In this document: positions 1 through 10,849 of the stretch, piece after piece
Position numbering within the stretch: the stretch's first letter is position 1
Layout of the letters: each line of letters starts with the position of its first letter
DNA from: Trematomus loennbergii
Taxonomy: Eukaryota; Chordata; Actinopteri; Perciformes; Nototheniidae
DNA length: 64,000 bases
Direction: 5' to 3'
Assembly (NCBI GenBank): GCA_012861695.1
Contig: JAAOOA010000164.1
Span: 435,001-499,000, forward strand
The notes under the pieces: model-generated
Database searches by the model: none
What the model was told of the DNA's origin: nothing
Seen by the model: only the letters and a program-made list of their open reading frames with translations
Position numbers and translations under genes: made by a program

Positions 1-2294
1 GCCTCGCTGTAGCCTGCATTGACTGGTGCCATCGGTGGGTTTCCATTCCAGAGTCCAGGAATGTACCAGTTTCCAGTGTCTGGACTGTACTCCATCACAT
101 CAGTGAAGCTCGAGTACTCTTCTTTCTTTTCCATTTTGGCTGCTGCCTGGGTCATCTCGTTTAACTGCTGCAGGAGCAGTTCCCTGTCTCGCAGGTTCTT
201 GTCATGGGCTGAAACATCGGACACATTCTGGTGAACAAACTGACATTTGGGCTTCTTTTTGCCCACCTCTTTCATCCTGAGGAAAGCGTGTACAACTATC
301 TGTAGGATGTCCTTCATTTCTGTTGAATTCTTCATTGAAACATTGATGATGGTGATATCACTCAGCCCCACAACAAGTGTTGCAAGCTCATTGTCATGCT
401 CGTGGCTATTGTCCAGTTGTGCGAGCTCTGGTGACTTTAAGCCCTCAGTATCAATGATCACCATGAAGTCACAGTTGAAGTCTTTTCTGACATCTTCATT
501 GATTTGAATCAGCAACATAAAGGCCCCTCGAGTGCATCGACCACTGCTGACTGCAAACTGCACTCCAAACATGGTGTTGAGGAGAGTGGACTTCCTGTGC
601 TCTGAACTGTGACTACCAGGATCTTGTTCTTAGGAGACACCAAGGCATTGAGCTGAGAGAGAACGTCAGTCACCCATCTGAGAGGTATGTTGGATGCTTC
701 TCCATCTACAAGCTCAAGTGGAAATCCATCAAGCATTAACTCAGCACATAGCTTGGGGAGATGCTGTAGTTGTTGACGTGCTGGGTCTGTTTCAGGAAGG
801 GAAAGGGAAGCTTCATAGATCTGCCCCATTTCACGGAAGAAGTGTTCAGTCCCTAATGAGCTGTTGGAAAGTTGTTGTTCAATGGCCTTTATCTCCTCTT
901 TGTTCTCAGGGTTTTTGCGTTTTTCTTTGTACTGCTCCCTGAGGTCAAAGAGTTTTTCCCGAGACACGTTATCGAGGTTCATTCGCATCCATTTCAGGAA
1001 ATAGAACCTCTCTATCTTCTTCTTCTTCTTCTTCTTCTCCTCCTTCTTCTTCTCCTCCTTCTTCTTCGCCTCCTCCTTCTTCTTCTCCTTCTCCTTCTCC
1101 TCCTTCTCCTTCTTCTCAACCCCTGGGCTTGATATTGCACAGATGAAACATGTCATTGCCGTCGACATGGCCTGAGAGTTCTGTTTTTCCCGAAGACGTT
1201 TTTTTTGTAGCTGAAGATCACTTTTGTACTTTTCTATATTTTCAGACCCAACATTCTTAAGTCGCAATTCTTCCTTCTCTAAGCAAGTAAGGTCCTTCCA
1301 TATTTGGCCTTGCAAGGGAAGCTGAACTTCTTTGTATTTAAGAATGTCTTGAATTTCTGCAGTGATGGCATCTGCATTTTTCTTGGCAGTCTGGCACTCT
1401 GGAGAGTCTTCATCAACACAGATTCCATGTTCATGGGCAATGTCGGCCATGTTCTCAATTCCCTCTTCACCTTTGTGTTTTCAATTACATTGCTGACTGT
1501 TTCACGCAAATCTTTGACAAATTTTGCATCGTTTATGTGCTTTTCTTTCAAAATGATGTTGCTCTTTTTTAAGCTTAACTTGGTTGCTACCTTTTTTACA
1601 GCATCTAATTTGAAATCTTTGCTTTGACGGTTACCCACCAAGAAGATTTGGGCCTTGTGGTTTTGGTTGGTTAGCAGCTCACACTCAGAGTCCAAAGCAT
1701 CAAAGAACACAAAAACTGCTGCAGATGTCTGACACAAGAAAGAAAATTGTGTTTCAAATGAAGCAATGTCCCCACGAAGGTTAGCTACAGCAACTGGCTC
1801 GCTGAAGACATCCATGTTTTTGTTCCCACAAGGGAGGTACCAAGTCATTTCAACCAATCCACTGGATATTCTCCTTGGACTGTCACCACCCTCCATGTTG
1901 GAGTGAACAAAGGTCTCATGGTACTGCTGAGAATTGCTCAGAAGCTTATTGAGGATCTCTGACTTGGACAAGGAGCACTCACCCAGTCTCACAAAAGATA
2001 TCATTGGAAGTTCAGAGACAACAATTCTCTCTTCAATAAATCCCTTGGATTCTGAAAGTGACTGAGGTCTGTCCTTTTTAACAATGTCTCTCATGGCCCA
2101 AAGCATGAGTGTGCACTGCTTTGTGTCACAGTTGGGAAGCAACAGAGGCACGGAAAACTGACACATAGACATTTTGAGGGCCATTTCCTGCTGTACAAAA
2201 CCATCAGAGCACAGGAAGAGAGCAGTTATAATGTCAAGGGGATTCAGTGTGTCACCTGAATATGTACTTTCATCGAGATGATCAAGATCTAAGT
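1..2294 (-). pseudogene. GVIN copy 1, giant terminal exon (3' part, runs off the window)
   Basis: Interferon-induced very large GTPase 1-like, a cytosolic dynamin-type immune GTPase. Seen: the VLIG-type N-terminal block (NPLDIITALFLCSDGFVQQE, near 2240-2190), a middle block, then the G domain reaching position 1. Relative to copies 2 and 3 the P-loop is broken: nine bases encoding LGV are missing, and one A is lost in the GKS codons near 600, which shifts the frame. A second shift lies near 1455, where two overlapping reading frames (1279-2313 and 509-1450) meet. A 35-residue Lys/Glu run (about 1016-1120) is inserted in frame after the PG of the SSPGIER segment. The exon is split from its 5' end by a hAT element. 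The family is certain; pseudogene status is inferred from the insertion plus the frameshifts. The single-base shifts alone could be assembly error. The C-terminus lies outside the window. Confidence 0.85.
1016..1120 (-). repeat. Coding microsatellite (CTT/CCT)n giving a poly Lys/Glu insert
   Basis: A pure CTT/CCT tract on the plus strand encodes KKEEKKK-type sequence on the minus strand, inside GVIN copy 1. Copies 2 and 3 have only a few bases here. The excess over copy 3 is 105 nt, exactly 35 codons, so the frame is kept. Confidence 0.85.
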
Positions 2295-3957
2295 CAGGGG
2301 TACTCAAATACAAATCTTAAAGGTCCAAAAAAAATGTCAATAAGACAAAGGTCCGTTTATTACGGTCATTCAAACTTTTAAACAATTGCAACAAGATTCT
2401 TAACACGAGGTTGCAAAAACAAAAAGTCTCTGTATGCAGCAGTTTTCATTGTTATTGTGTCTGTGCTTGATCCCTCAGAGTCGCAGTGTAAGAGCTGCAC
2501 AGTTATGAATAAAGGCAGCTGCACCCTCTTTCATTCAGCATTCCCATTATTGCTTTATAAATGTCTTGCCCCCTTGTGTGTCCACTGAGGTTCGTCAGGC
2601 CCAACACATCTTCAACAAACTCCCCCTTTGCCTCATCATAAAAACTCACAAACACCAGCAACTGAGCATTGTCAGTGGTGTCAGTGGACTCATCCACAGC
2701 TAAGGAAATGCACTGTGCATTTTGTATTCCATCACAAAGCTGATTAATCAAATCACCAGCCAGTATTTATGTTCTTCTGGTTGCTGTGGAATCTGAGAGG
2801 GGGATTTGCTTGATTTGACCTGTTATTTCCTCTTTTTGTTTGCCTTCAAACATGGTCTCCATCACTTCAGTCATGCATTCTTTTATACTTCAGTTATTAT
2901 CCAGTGGAATGTCCTTACCTACTGGCCTAGTTAAATCAAAGTGGTTACTTTTTTTTGGCTGGGCAGTGTAGTTTTACACACCGTCTTATTTGACTTTCTC
3001 AGGACTTAAAACTGTTTTTGGGGGCAGACCCCCACAAAGAAAACAATATATTTACACACGTAAGGTCATCATCTTAACAGTTTTGTATGCTCATCCGTGA
3101 GCAGAGCATCAAGTTGACATGTCTATACAGCTGAATGCGGCGATTACCATTTGTTCAGCAAAACGCCTCACAAACGTATTAAGATCAACAGCTTTAGTGC
3201 GTTTTGATTCAATGCTGAGTACAGCCAAACTTGACAGCTCTTCTCTGTCATTGTAGACCGCACCTCATTCCTTCAGTACTTGGGTCCGAATGCTTCTCGT
3301 TTTGCGCCGTACCGTTCAAATGAAATCGCCAATCATATTTCCACGCTCGCGCCAGGGCCGGGGGAGGGGTTACAATACGTGCATCTTGTGCTGCATTCAC
3401 TTGCATTTGGACATTAGAGACTTTCTCTCATAAATGCCCGATGAGCCACAACTTTTCTTTCAAAACAAAGCTGCCAACTGGGGTGGCAGCTGGGGTGGCA
3501 AGGCCTATTTTTAGGGTGGTAGTTGCCACCCCATGCCACCCCGGTAGGTGAAACTAGGCTACTAGCTACAGTACAGATGCAACTAGATGAGCTGTTAACT
3601 CTCGCTCTGTCTTTTTTTAAACACACACGCATTTTTCCCACCCGCTTTCCGTGAAGACCCGCCCTACTGTGCCTCTGATTCGCAGACTGTTGGTGGGGGG
3701 GGAAACGCTGACGGGATGCTGAATGTGATTGGACCATAGCGTTGACAGACACACACAGACAGTGGAACAGTCTGACATGCAGAGCGCGTTTGCAGTGGAC
3801 ATAGCAGAGCATTTTGACTCGTTGCGTTGTGGCGATGTCTCGCAGATAACACAGATAATACAGATAATACATATGAAAAGTATAATTTGCTCAGAGTCCA
3901 GAGACAGTTGTGGTTTGGTCCGGATCCGGACCGGAGTCCGGACTTTGAGGATGCCTG
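2295..3957 (-). mobile_element. hAT transposon inserted in GVIN copy 1 (GTF2IRD2-like transposase remnant)
   Basis: The 1663-bp element begins CAGGGGTACTCAAA and ends TTTGAGGATGCCTG, and is flanked by a perfect 8-bp target duplication ATCTAAGT (2287-2294 and 3958-3965). These are hAT hallmarks. On the minus strand, 2503-2751 and the stretch up to about 2885 encode a decayed transposase core (ISLAVDESTDTTDNAQLLVF) of the type that fish annotations call GTF2IRD2-like. A stop lies just upstream and the N-terminal part is missing, so the copy is non-autonomous. Copy 2 has the uninterrupted empty site near 18550, so the insertion is younger than the copy 1/copy 2 duplication, or was gained on one lineage. 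Confidence 0.92.
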
Positions 3958-4190
3958 ATCTAAGTGATCATCCAAGTCTGATTCATGTGAAGGTGTACAT
4001 TTTACATTCCTAGCTGTCACATTAACCATCATTAGTTTCTTCAGAAAATACCATGGAAGATCTGAATTACACTTGGCAGGTTCATCAGTAATGGTCTTCT
4101 TGTCAATCCTTAGAAGTGTGCTTAGGGATAGCTTCTCTTTGTAGTGGTGATCCAACCCCAGTTCCTCCAAAAAACTCTCAAGGTGTGGCT
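3958..4190 (-). pseudogene. GVIN copy 1, 5' part of terminal exon
   Basis: A splice acceptor TTCTACAG precedes position 4190 on the minus strand. The exon opens in phase 1 with K-P-H-L-E-S-F and then the fish GVIN linker EELGLDHHYKEKLSLSTLL, followed by DEPAKCNSDLPWYFLKKLMM. It is cut at SHESDLDD by the hAT target site (duplicated bases 3958-3965). The linker follows the FN3 exons and leads into the VLIG-specific region. The same boundary is seen in copy 2 (18780). Confidence 0.85.
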
Positions 4191-4334
4191 CTGTAGAAAA
4201 TGAAAGAGAATCATACTAAAAACATTATCCGTTATTCCACCAACCCTAAGCATGGATCAAAATATATTTTAATATTTATCAATTGCTAAAACTATGACTA
4301 CGTTGGTCATTCAGTCAGTCAGTAAACTGCTTGT

Positions 4335-4540
4335 CTAATCGCAGCCTGCTAATGAATTGTTGGTTAAAGGACCTTGAAGAGGTGGATAGAGACATTTCTT
4401 TGGATCAGAATACGGCAGGTTGATGAAAATCCTCCTGGCACTGAATTGGACATTGGCATTATTCATAGGTGATAATTGAATGAAACTCAAAAGGGTGCTG
4501 TCATCAATCATATTACCTAACAGCAGCATATCCTGGGGAG
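4335..4540 (-). other. Exon-like open segment in GVIN copy 1 intron
   Basis: A polypyrimidine/acceptor-like CCTCCCCAG precedes an open minus-strand segment that starts DMLLLGNMIDDSTLL, includes FINLPYSDPKKCLYPPLQG and ends at a TAG. A related but diverged segment lies in copy 3 at about 32890-33017 (FINLLYSGAHKYLYPPL), and copy 2 has a near-identical one at about 18930-19130. Conservation at the same position in all three copies suggests an alternative or decayed exon. I do not recognise it. Confidence 0.3.
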
Positions 4541-5220
4541 GGTTAAACCGTATAAACTGTATACATACTTATGCTCTAGACCCATAAAAGGTTCAGTTGT
4601 TCTTATCCTGACTTAACTATTATGCATTTCATTATACTTTTTAACAGTGTTGAAAAAAGTACTCAATAAATATTGATACCAAAGTGTAGAAATTAAAGTA
4701 GAGATGTGTGTACCAAAACTAAAAGCTTTTAACAATTTTAGAATAATATATATTGTAATTAGTAATCTATTAATGTGGTCACAATTTAAATGTTGCAGCT
4801 GGTAAAGGTGAAGCTCACTTTTATTACTGTTTTACTTTCAGCTAATCAATGACAATACATCATAATTCAGTAGTTGATTTATATATTTGTATTTTTTAAT
4901 AAGAACTTGCTAAAAGTAACATAACGTATGTAAAAAGTCAAATTTGTTAGCATGTTGTGAGGCAGGATCTATAGAAACAGCCAAACGGGTGTCTTTCAGA
5001 AGAAGAAATTGGTAACTTTCTTGTATTCAAAGATAAATACTGCAGGATGGAATCTGGACTTCTTCTTCTGAAGAGTACATCAACCCAGAAGCATGTGCAA
5101 ATAAAGCCATCTGTCCAATTCCAATATTTATGTTTGAGTTCCCATTACATTACTGATTTCTTTATACAAACCTTTGACGTTGTCTGCAGCCATATGCAAT
5201 AATGATTTCATTTGACTTAC

Positions 5221-5364
5221 CTGTCTGGACAGAGGTTTTAGTAGGCTTGCTTATTGTGTCCCGAGGCGATGACTCCCTGCTGACGTGGTCGACTGTAACC
5301 TGCACAGGAGGGGTGGGCTCTGTGGGAACATATAAAGGTTTCACTGAAACTGAAAATTCCCGTT
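5221..5364 (-). CDS. Miniature FN3-derived exon, GVIN copy 1
   Basis: A 144-nt exon with a good acceptor (TTGACAG) and donor (GTAAGT), phase 1-1. It starts like the full FN3 exon (EREFSVSVKPLYVP, PPVQVTVDHVS) and jumps directly to the end of the fold (ISKPTKTSVQT). The central beta-strands are missing, yet splice sites and frame are intact. Copy 2 carries the same miniature exon (19808-19951), so the deletion predates that duplication. It cannot fold as an FN3 domain; it may act as a linker. Confidence 0.6.
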
Positions 5365-5469
5365 CTGTCAAAGTTTGTCAGCATTTTAAAGTGCTGCTTG
5401 ACTGCTAAGTAAAACAGTGTGGTAAAAGAGAAAGCTAAATAAAATAACAACATGGATGTAATGGCAATT

Positions 5470-5825
5470 TTAGTGTTCCAATGTCCTATATTCTTTTGCC
5501 ATTACTTCACAGGAGGGCTAGAGAGTGATCCAGACGCAGACACAAACAGATGATTTTCCGGTCTTTTGCTGCAGTTTAGAATGATGTTTTATTTAGCGTT
5601 CTACATACCAAGGTTTAATTATACATGCAATAGTTGTGGTGAGCATCTGCCGGGCTGGTGGAATCGGTATGCTCTTTCCTCCTGTGTCCTCGTCCTTTCC
5701 TGTCACCTATGACCCTTTTTATACACCCAGTATAACCTGCAGCTAACCCCCGCCACCAAGTGTCCAAATAATATTGCAGTATAAATATAAATAAAGTAAA
5801 CTGAGACCCAACAACACCCATAAAA
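5470..5825. repeat. Unidentified intron segment shared by copies 1 and 2
   Basis: A segment containing a short run ending AATAAAGTAAACTGAGACCCAAC occurs here and at 20055-20405 with few differences, and is absent at the matching place in copy 3. It is probably a transposon remnant present before the copy 1/2 duplication. I found no coding sequence. Confidence 0.35.
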
Positions 5826-6582
5826 TGGCTCCTACAATGGACTTAATTTGTCTAAAACTAACATTTATTACGTACATCAACAGTGTCCCTCAGGAGTTTA
5901 CATTTTGAGGAAATTATTCACGTTTGCTTTTTAAGGATTTGTTTTTGATTTACCTCTTGCAATCCTGTGCAACAAACCTGCAATGTGAGATATAAACACT
6001 ATCTGCCATTTGTACGGCGCTATAATCACTTGAATATAGAAAATACTTATTTTTTATAAATGTCCCAACTTATATTCTTTTAAGGTCACAACACTTCAAT
6101 GCCATCTATGTCACTTAGCTTACTCAAATTGCTGCTTCTCATTTGTAGCTATGGTTGTGTACTTATTTGTCTTTATTTCTATTTGATTACTAATGTATGC
6201 TTTACTTTTTGATTATTTCATGTCTCTTTTTTTTTAGCTGCTATTCAACTTTTGCAGAACTTCTTTATCCTCTGAGGATGAAGTTGCTCAGTTCCTGCAT
6301 TTTAGATCGATTTCAATTGTATCTGACTTTCTTTATTATTTATTAAATATAAAAATAGACAAACTTGTTTATGAATAATTTATCAGTTTCTCTTAAGGGA
6401 ATTGAAATGCCCACCACAATGTAATCTGCATTTTTCTCGGCAGTCTCAAACTCTGAAAGGTCTTTATTAACCCAGAAGCATGTTCACTTAAAGCCATCTG
6501 CTCAATTCCAATCTTCATCTTTGGGTCAACATCTTTGACATTGTCTTTATCAACCATGCAATAATGATTTTATTTGACTTAC

Positions 6583-6882
6583 TTGTGTTGGCAGATGTTA
6601 CAGTTGGCCTGCTTATTCTTCCATTCCGAAGTTTTGTAGAAACCTGTAGAGAGTAACACTCCCCTGGCTTCAGGTTGCTGAATGTCATCTTGTTTGTGTC
6701 AGTTGTCTCTTTCATAATGTCTCCCTCACTGCAACAAGTCACAATGTAACTCTCCACTTCACCAGCAGGGGGGTCCCAATGCAGAGACAGTGACTCGCTG
6801 CTGACCTGGTCGACTGTAATCTGCACAGGAGGGCTGGGCTCTATGGGAACATATAAAGGTTTCACTGAAACTGAACATTCAT
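6583..6882 (-). CDS. Fibronectin type III exon, GVIN copy 1
   Basis: Encodes one FN3 domain: PPVQITVDQVSSESLSLHWDPP (strands A-B with the core Trp), EVESYIVTCC (strand C), TFSNLKPGECYSLQVS (strands E-F with the conserved L-x-P-G-x-x-Y), and ends in TSANT before donor GTAAGT. FN3 exons of this type are typical of fish GVIN1-like genes and supply an extracellular-type beta-sandwich in an otherwise cytosolic protein. An L1 has inserted at the 5' edge of the exon (target duplication 6867-6882), which separates it from the acceptor TTGACAG used in copies 2 and 3. Splicing of this exon is therefore probably lost. Confidence 0.8.
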
Positions 6883-7724
6883 GCTCTCACAAAAGCCGTT
6901 TTAGACATCGAAATTAGCCTAAATCCATGTTTTTTCCTGTTAAATGACATGCCAAACTTTAAACTGAACCCAAAACATTACAGAATACTAATCACAATAA
7001 CATATTTTGCCAAGAAATGTATACTTTTATTCTGGAAGAATGAACGTCCCCCAACATTTAAACTTTTCATTGATCAGATAACACATTTTTTACCTCTGGA
7101 GAAAATGACATTGGAAAAATATAATCGTGGACATATCTTTCAAGCTCTGTGGTTGCCATTGTTTTCGTATTTGGAAAACATATCTGAGATATGACCAGTG
7201 ATGGAATGGTGCATTCTGTGGCTATTTGTCCTGACGGCCAGAAATACGTGTTATGGTGTTGTCATTGTCTACATTGTCACTGTATTGTATAATTATTTGT
7301 ATTGTATAATTATTTGTTTGTCTTACTTGTCTGGTTTTTATTTTATTTTTTATTTATTTATTTTTTGGTTCTATTTTTTCCTTTTCCTTTTTATGTTTAT
7401 TTTCATGGCTCTGTTGTTTAAGTTATATTGATAAGCTTTTTTTTGGTTTTGCCTGTGCGGGTATGTGTGGGTGGAGGGAGGGAGGGGGGAGTGTAGTGAG
7501 TGTACTGTGATATTACAATATAAATGAAATGGCATCGATTATTGTACACTCTAATGAAATAAAAAGACTTGTAAAAAAAAAAAATACACATTACAACCAG
7601 TTACAATTGAATTTCTGACATCAAGAATTTGCATTGTAACTAGGTAAAATTCTATTTTTGATACCAGAAATAAACTGAATCGGCTTGCCATATGAAAACC
7701 CATCTTAAAAAAAAAAAAAAAAAA
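6883..7724 (+). mobile_element. 5'-truncated L1 retrotransposon insertion
   Basis: Flanked by a perfect 16-bp target duplication GAAACTGAACATTCAT (6867-6882 and 7725-7740). The element starts inside ORF2: 6949-7194 encodes the L1 ORF2 C-terminus (FAKKCILLFWKNERPPTFK, then FLPLEKMTLEKYN). It has a 3' UTR, a first poly-A tract at about 7572-7583 preceded by AATAAA, a further ~120 nt of different sequence, and a second poly-A at 7707-7724. It is absent from copies 2 and 3. The two poly-A tracts suggest 3' transduction. Confidence 0.9.
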
Positions 7725-7950
7725 GAAACTGAACATTCATATTCTGTCAAAGTTTGTCAGCATTTAAAGTGCTGCTTAACTGCAGTAAAATAGTTTGGTA
7801 ACAGAGAAAGCTACATAAAATAACAACATGGACTTAATTAGTCTAAAACTAATATTCATTACATACATCAACAGTGTCCCTCAGTGTAAGGAGTATACAT
7901 TTTGAGGGAATTATCCACGTTTGCTTTTTATGGATTTGTTTTAGATGTAC

Positions 7951-8055
7951 CTGTGCGACCATTCACAGTGCTGGGCGCAGCAGGAGGGATATCAGGTGGT
8001 GAAATGAAAGACTGCTGGTTAGTATTTACAATAGTTATTGGTGGAGGTGGAGGAT
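7951..8055 (-). CDS. Proline-rich linker exon, GVIN copy 1
   Basis: A 105-nt exon (35 codons, phase 1-1) between acceptor TTATGACAG and donor GTACAT. It encodes DPPPPPITIVNTNQQSF followed by a second proline/alanine-rich stretch (PPDIPPAAPS). It is identical in copy 2 (21666-21770). In copy 3 the same place holds a first FN3 exon that also starts with three prolines, so this short exon may be a shrunken FN3 exon or a different one. No known domain is visible. Confidence 0.55.
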
Positions 8056-8149
8056 CTGTCATAAGATTAGAAAAGTACATCTCAGTATCTTTACATTACA
8101 GCAAATAGGAAGTCATTACATTGGATCAGACATTGACAGTCATACTTAC

Positions 8150-8249
8150 AGTTGGACTGTGGTGCTGCTGGAGTGTTCTCTAATTTCCTATTGCTCAGGC
8201 AACAACCGCACAGCACAGAACAGCACTGTGCTAGGACACCTGGATTTCC
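8150..8249 (-). CDS. Cysteine-rich second exon, GVIN copy 1
   Basis: A 100-nt exon, phase 0 to 1, acceptor CCCCACAG, donor GTAAGT. It encodes a short Cys-rich segment (AQCCSVLCGCCLS) ending NTPAAPQSN. The last part matches copy 3 exon 2 (NTPAAPESD). The clustered cysteines could be a lipidation or metal site, which is inference only. Confidence 0.6.
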
Positions 8250-8378
8250 CTGTGGGGATTAACAAAGTTTCTCTTTTCTTGAACAAAGGAAACTGATCCA
8301 TAATATGAGAAAGATATGTTTAGATTTGAAATGTATCTACTGATACCATATTCACAGTAGCTGTATCTAACCGTTTAC

Positions 8379-8420
8379 CTCTTCATCAGGGCTCTCCATT
8401 GTAGATACTCTTTCAGCCAT
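8379..8420 (-). CDS. First coding exon, GVIN copy 1
   Basis: 42 nt from ATG to donor GTAAAC: MAERVSTMESPDEE. The ATG is chosen because copy 3 has the matching start (MAESVSAMDSSDEE) with the same donor and phase 0. The short acidic N-terminus has no domain or signal peptide. Confidence 0.65.
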
Positions 8421-10849
8421 GGCTCTCCCTCCACATTATTCATACAGCTTCTCACTGAAAGTTATCAAATTAAACTCAGTAACACCATCCACTCCAACAC
8501 TTACTGTATGTTGCATCAAAATACAATCACTGACAAAAGAATGTGTCACGTACCTTTTCAGATCAACCATGGTATCTCTTCTTTTATCCTGGAGTTTTTA
8601 CCTATTGTATATGCAATAGTTTTTTATAGGTTAAGTTTTAGTCCTGAGAAGAAAGCTCTGCACTTCTCTGGCAACTCAAGTGCGTAGTGACTCTCTCTTT
8701 TTATTTCCCCGTAAAGGATTATCTAGTTCACACTATAATCAAAAGTGATAATGTTTTACAGCTTTAATGGTTTATCCTCCAATGCTGCAGACTGATCCTT
8801 TTATGCTGCTAGGTAAAGCTACTTTCAAATATGTTTTGGACAGTTGATGGATCACGTGGTTTTTGAAAACAAAGATTACAGTCAATTACATTACATTTAG
8901 TTTTAAACCCTTTAGATGGCTTCATTCTTTTTTTCAGAATTAGAACAATCACACAATGTTTATTACACTTTTTTAGATAAATTAAATACCAATTCAAGGT
9001 TACATTTCAATTTGACATTCCGTTCCAGCAATTCTGACTGATAAATGCAAATCTGGAAAGTTAAGGTCCTTATCGTCTTGTTTACATATCATGATGAAAC
9101 TCTTTTAAACATAATTTTGCAAATCATATTCGACCCTATACTTGGGAACCAGCACTGAATGAGTATCCAGATCGTCTGCATACAAAACACGGTTTATGAT
9201 AACTCTGCTTTCTATCATTTTAATGTTCATCAGCCTCATAGTTGGTTAGATTAATCATGTGTGTACACGTTGAAGAGGGCTAATGAAAGTACACTCAGTG
9301 CTGATATTGATGATATTGATTACTGATGTTTTTCTCTTCAATAGAGCTTTAGACAGCATATTGATCATGTGGTTTCTTGGAAATGAAGATTCTGTCTACA
9401 GTTCCAAAAATCTGTGCTATAGCACAAATATATATTTGCATAAGCTTGTTTTGACAAATTAATAGCTAATTAATAAAATAAGTAATTTGCCATTATATTA
9501 GTAGGAGCATATAATATACAGCAGTTACTGTATTTGATCCGTCATCACACATAATTAAGATTACCAGATTATTGTTTTATTACAAACAAATAGCACTTAC
9601 CATGATGGATAAAGATCTGGAAAGTTGAGGTCCTTATCCCCTTTGCCTCTGCATATCATGACAAGACTCTTCTGAATGTTGTATTGCAAATCATTTTTGA
9701 CCCCGTACTTGGAAACCAGCGCTGATAGAGCAGACAGATCGTTGCATAGAAAAGATGGTTTATCAGGGTTTCACCACTCTGTTTTTTATAATACTGTTAT
9801 CAGGCTTCTAGTCTGATAAATCATTACAGTACCCGTTAAAGAATGCTGATGAAGGTACACTGAAGAGTATAATGTTTTCCAGCCTCAGTGTTTTCTCCTT
9901 CAATAGACCCTGAGCCTTGAGCTTTAGACAGTTCATTCATCATGTGGTTTCTTGGAAATGAGGATTCAGTTTACAATAAATGATATCAAAAACTTCATGA
10001 AACCCACCTCAGATGGCTTCATGAGCAAAGGTGTGTTCTTTCCTTTTTATAGAATTAGGACACATCGTTTCCTTCAATCAGACAATGATGGTTACACATT
10101 CCCAGGTACAATTAATAGCCTACCAAAGTAAAACTATGAATACATTCAAGGTTACATTTTCACATTTATTCAATTTAAAAGGGAACCATTTGCTCTTTCT
10201 ATCACAATGGGATCTAAGTAAGCAACATATTGCTAATAGAAAAGTGTGCTTTGGTCGACAGCTATATTTTTAGAAGCTTATTTGGTCAAGTCTACAATTT
10301 GACAAGACAATGCCTCTGTATTAACTTTTAAAAGACAATTGTGTGATCGGCCGTTTAAAAAAATGTGCATGGCTTTTAAATCTTAGTAAAACAACAAATA
10401 ATTAGTAATTAAGAGTCAGAGAACAAATGTCTTTCTTTCTTTGTTTTTCTCCAACCAGATTCATGTTTAGCTTTCTTCTTATTACATGGGAATGGTACCT
10501 CATTATTTTGTGTTGCCTCAGAATAACATATTGTCCAGTAATCGATATCAGTGGCTCGTCATGAACCATTGCCTACTGGCACGCCCACAAATGGCAGATA
10601 CCTGTTGTGTAACTTGGCTTTTGGAATGATTTTATTTAGTTTTAAACGCTGTGCATCCTATTTAGTCATTCCTCCAAGAGCTTCTACTTTATCTTGACTG
10701 CATGTTCAACCTCAGTATTTGTTTGTTTTTAAGCACATTTGAATGCAGATAGAAAACTGCATTTCACCAACCATTAAAAAAGGAAAGTTGGAAATGATGT
10801 TAAAAGTACTAGTCACTTTTGATATTTGGCAGATATAAACAGATACATG
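8421..10849. repeat. GVIN upstream flank, repeated three times
   Basis: This segment is repeated at 22128-24545 (full) and its distal half (from about 9620) again at 26550-27775, at about 95% or better by eye. No complete gene is visible. It contains exon-like minus-strand blocks (see 9601-9770). AT-rich intergenic sequence otherwise; no promoter motif can be defended. Confidence 0.7.
9601..9770 (-). other. Exon-like block of unknown family, upstream of GVIN
   Basis: An open minus-strand stretch reads DLSALSALVSKYGVKNDLQ, then NIQKSLVMICRGKGDKDLN and FPDLYPS, and ends in a perfect donor CATG|GTAAGT. A diverged copy lies at about 9053-9200, and duplicates at about 22755-22900, 23306-23465 and 26560-26695. 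I do not recognise the family. The open frame, repetition and donor suggest a decayed exon of a tandemly duplicated gene, or an upstream GVIN exon. Confidence 0.35.

Noticed and set aside
872..1132. Leucine-rich plus-strand protein
   Set aside because: Antisense translation of the Lys/Glu microsatellite in GVIN copy 1.
3480..3545. GGGGTGGCA repeats as a regulatory element
   Set aside because: Inside the hAT element at 2295-3957; simple internal repeat with no support for a function.
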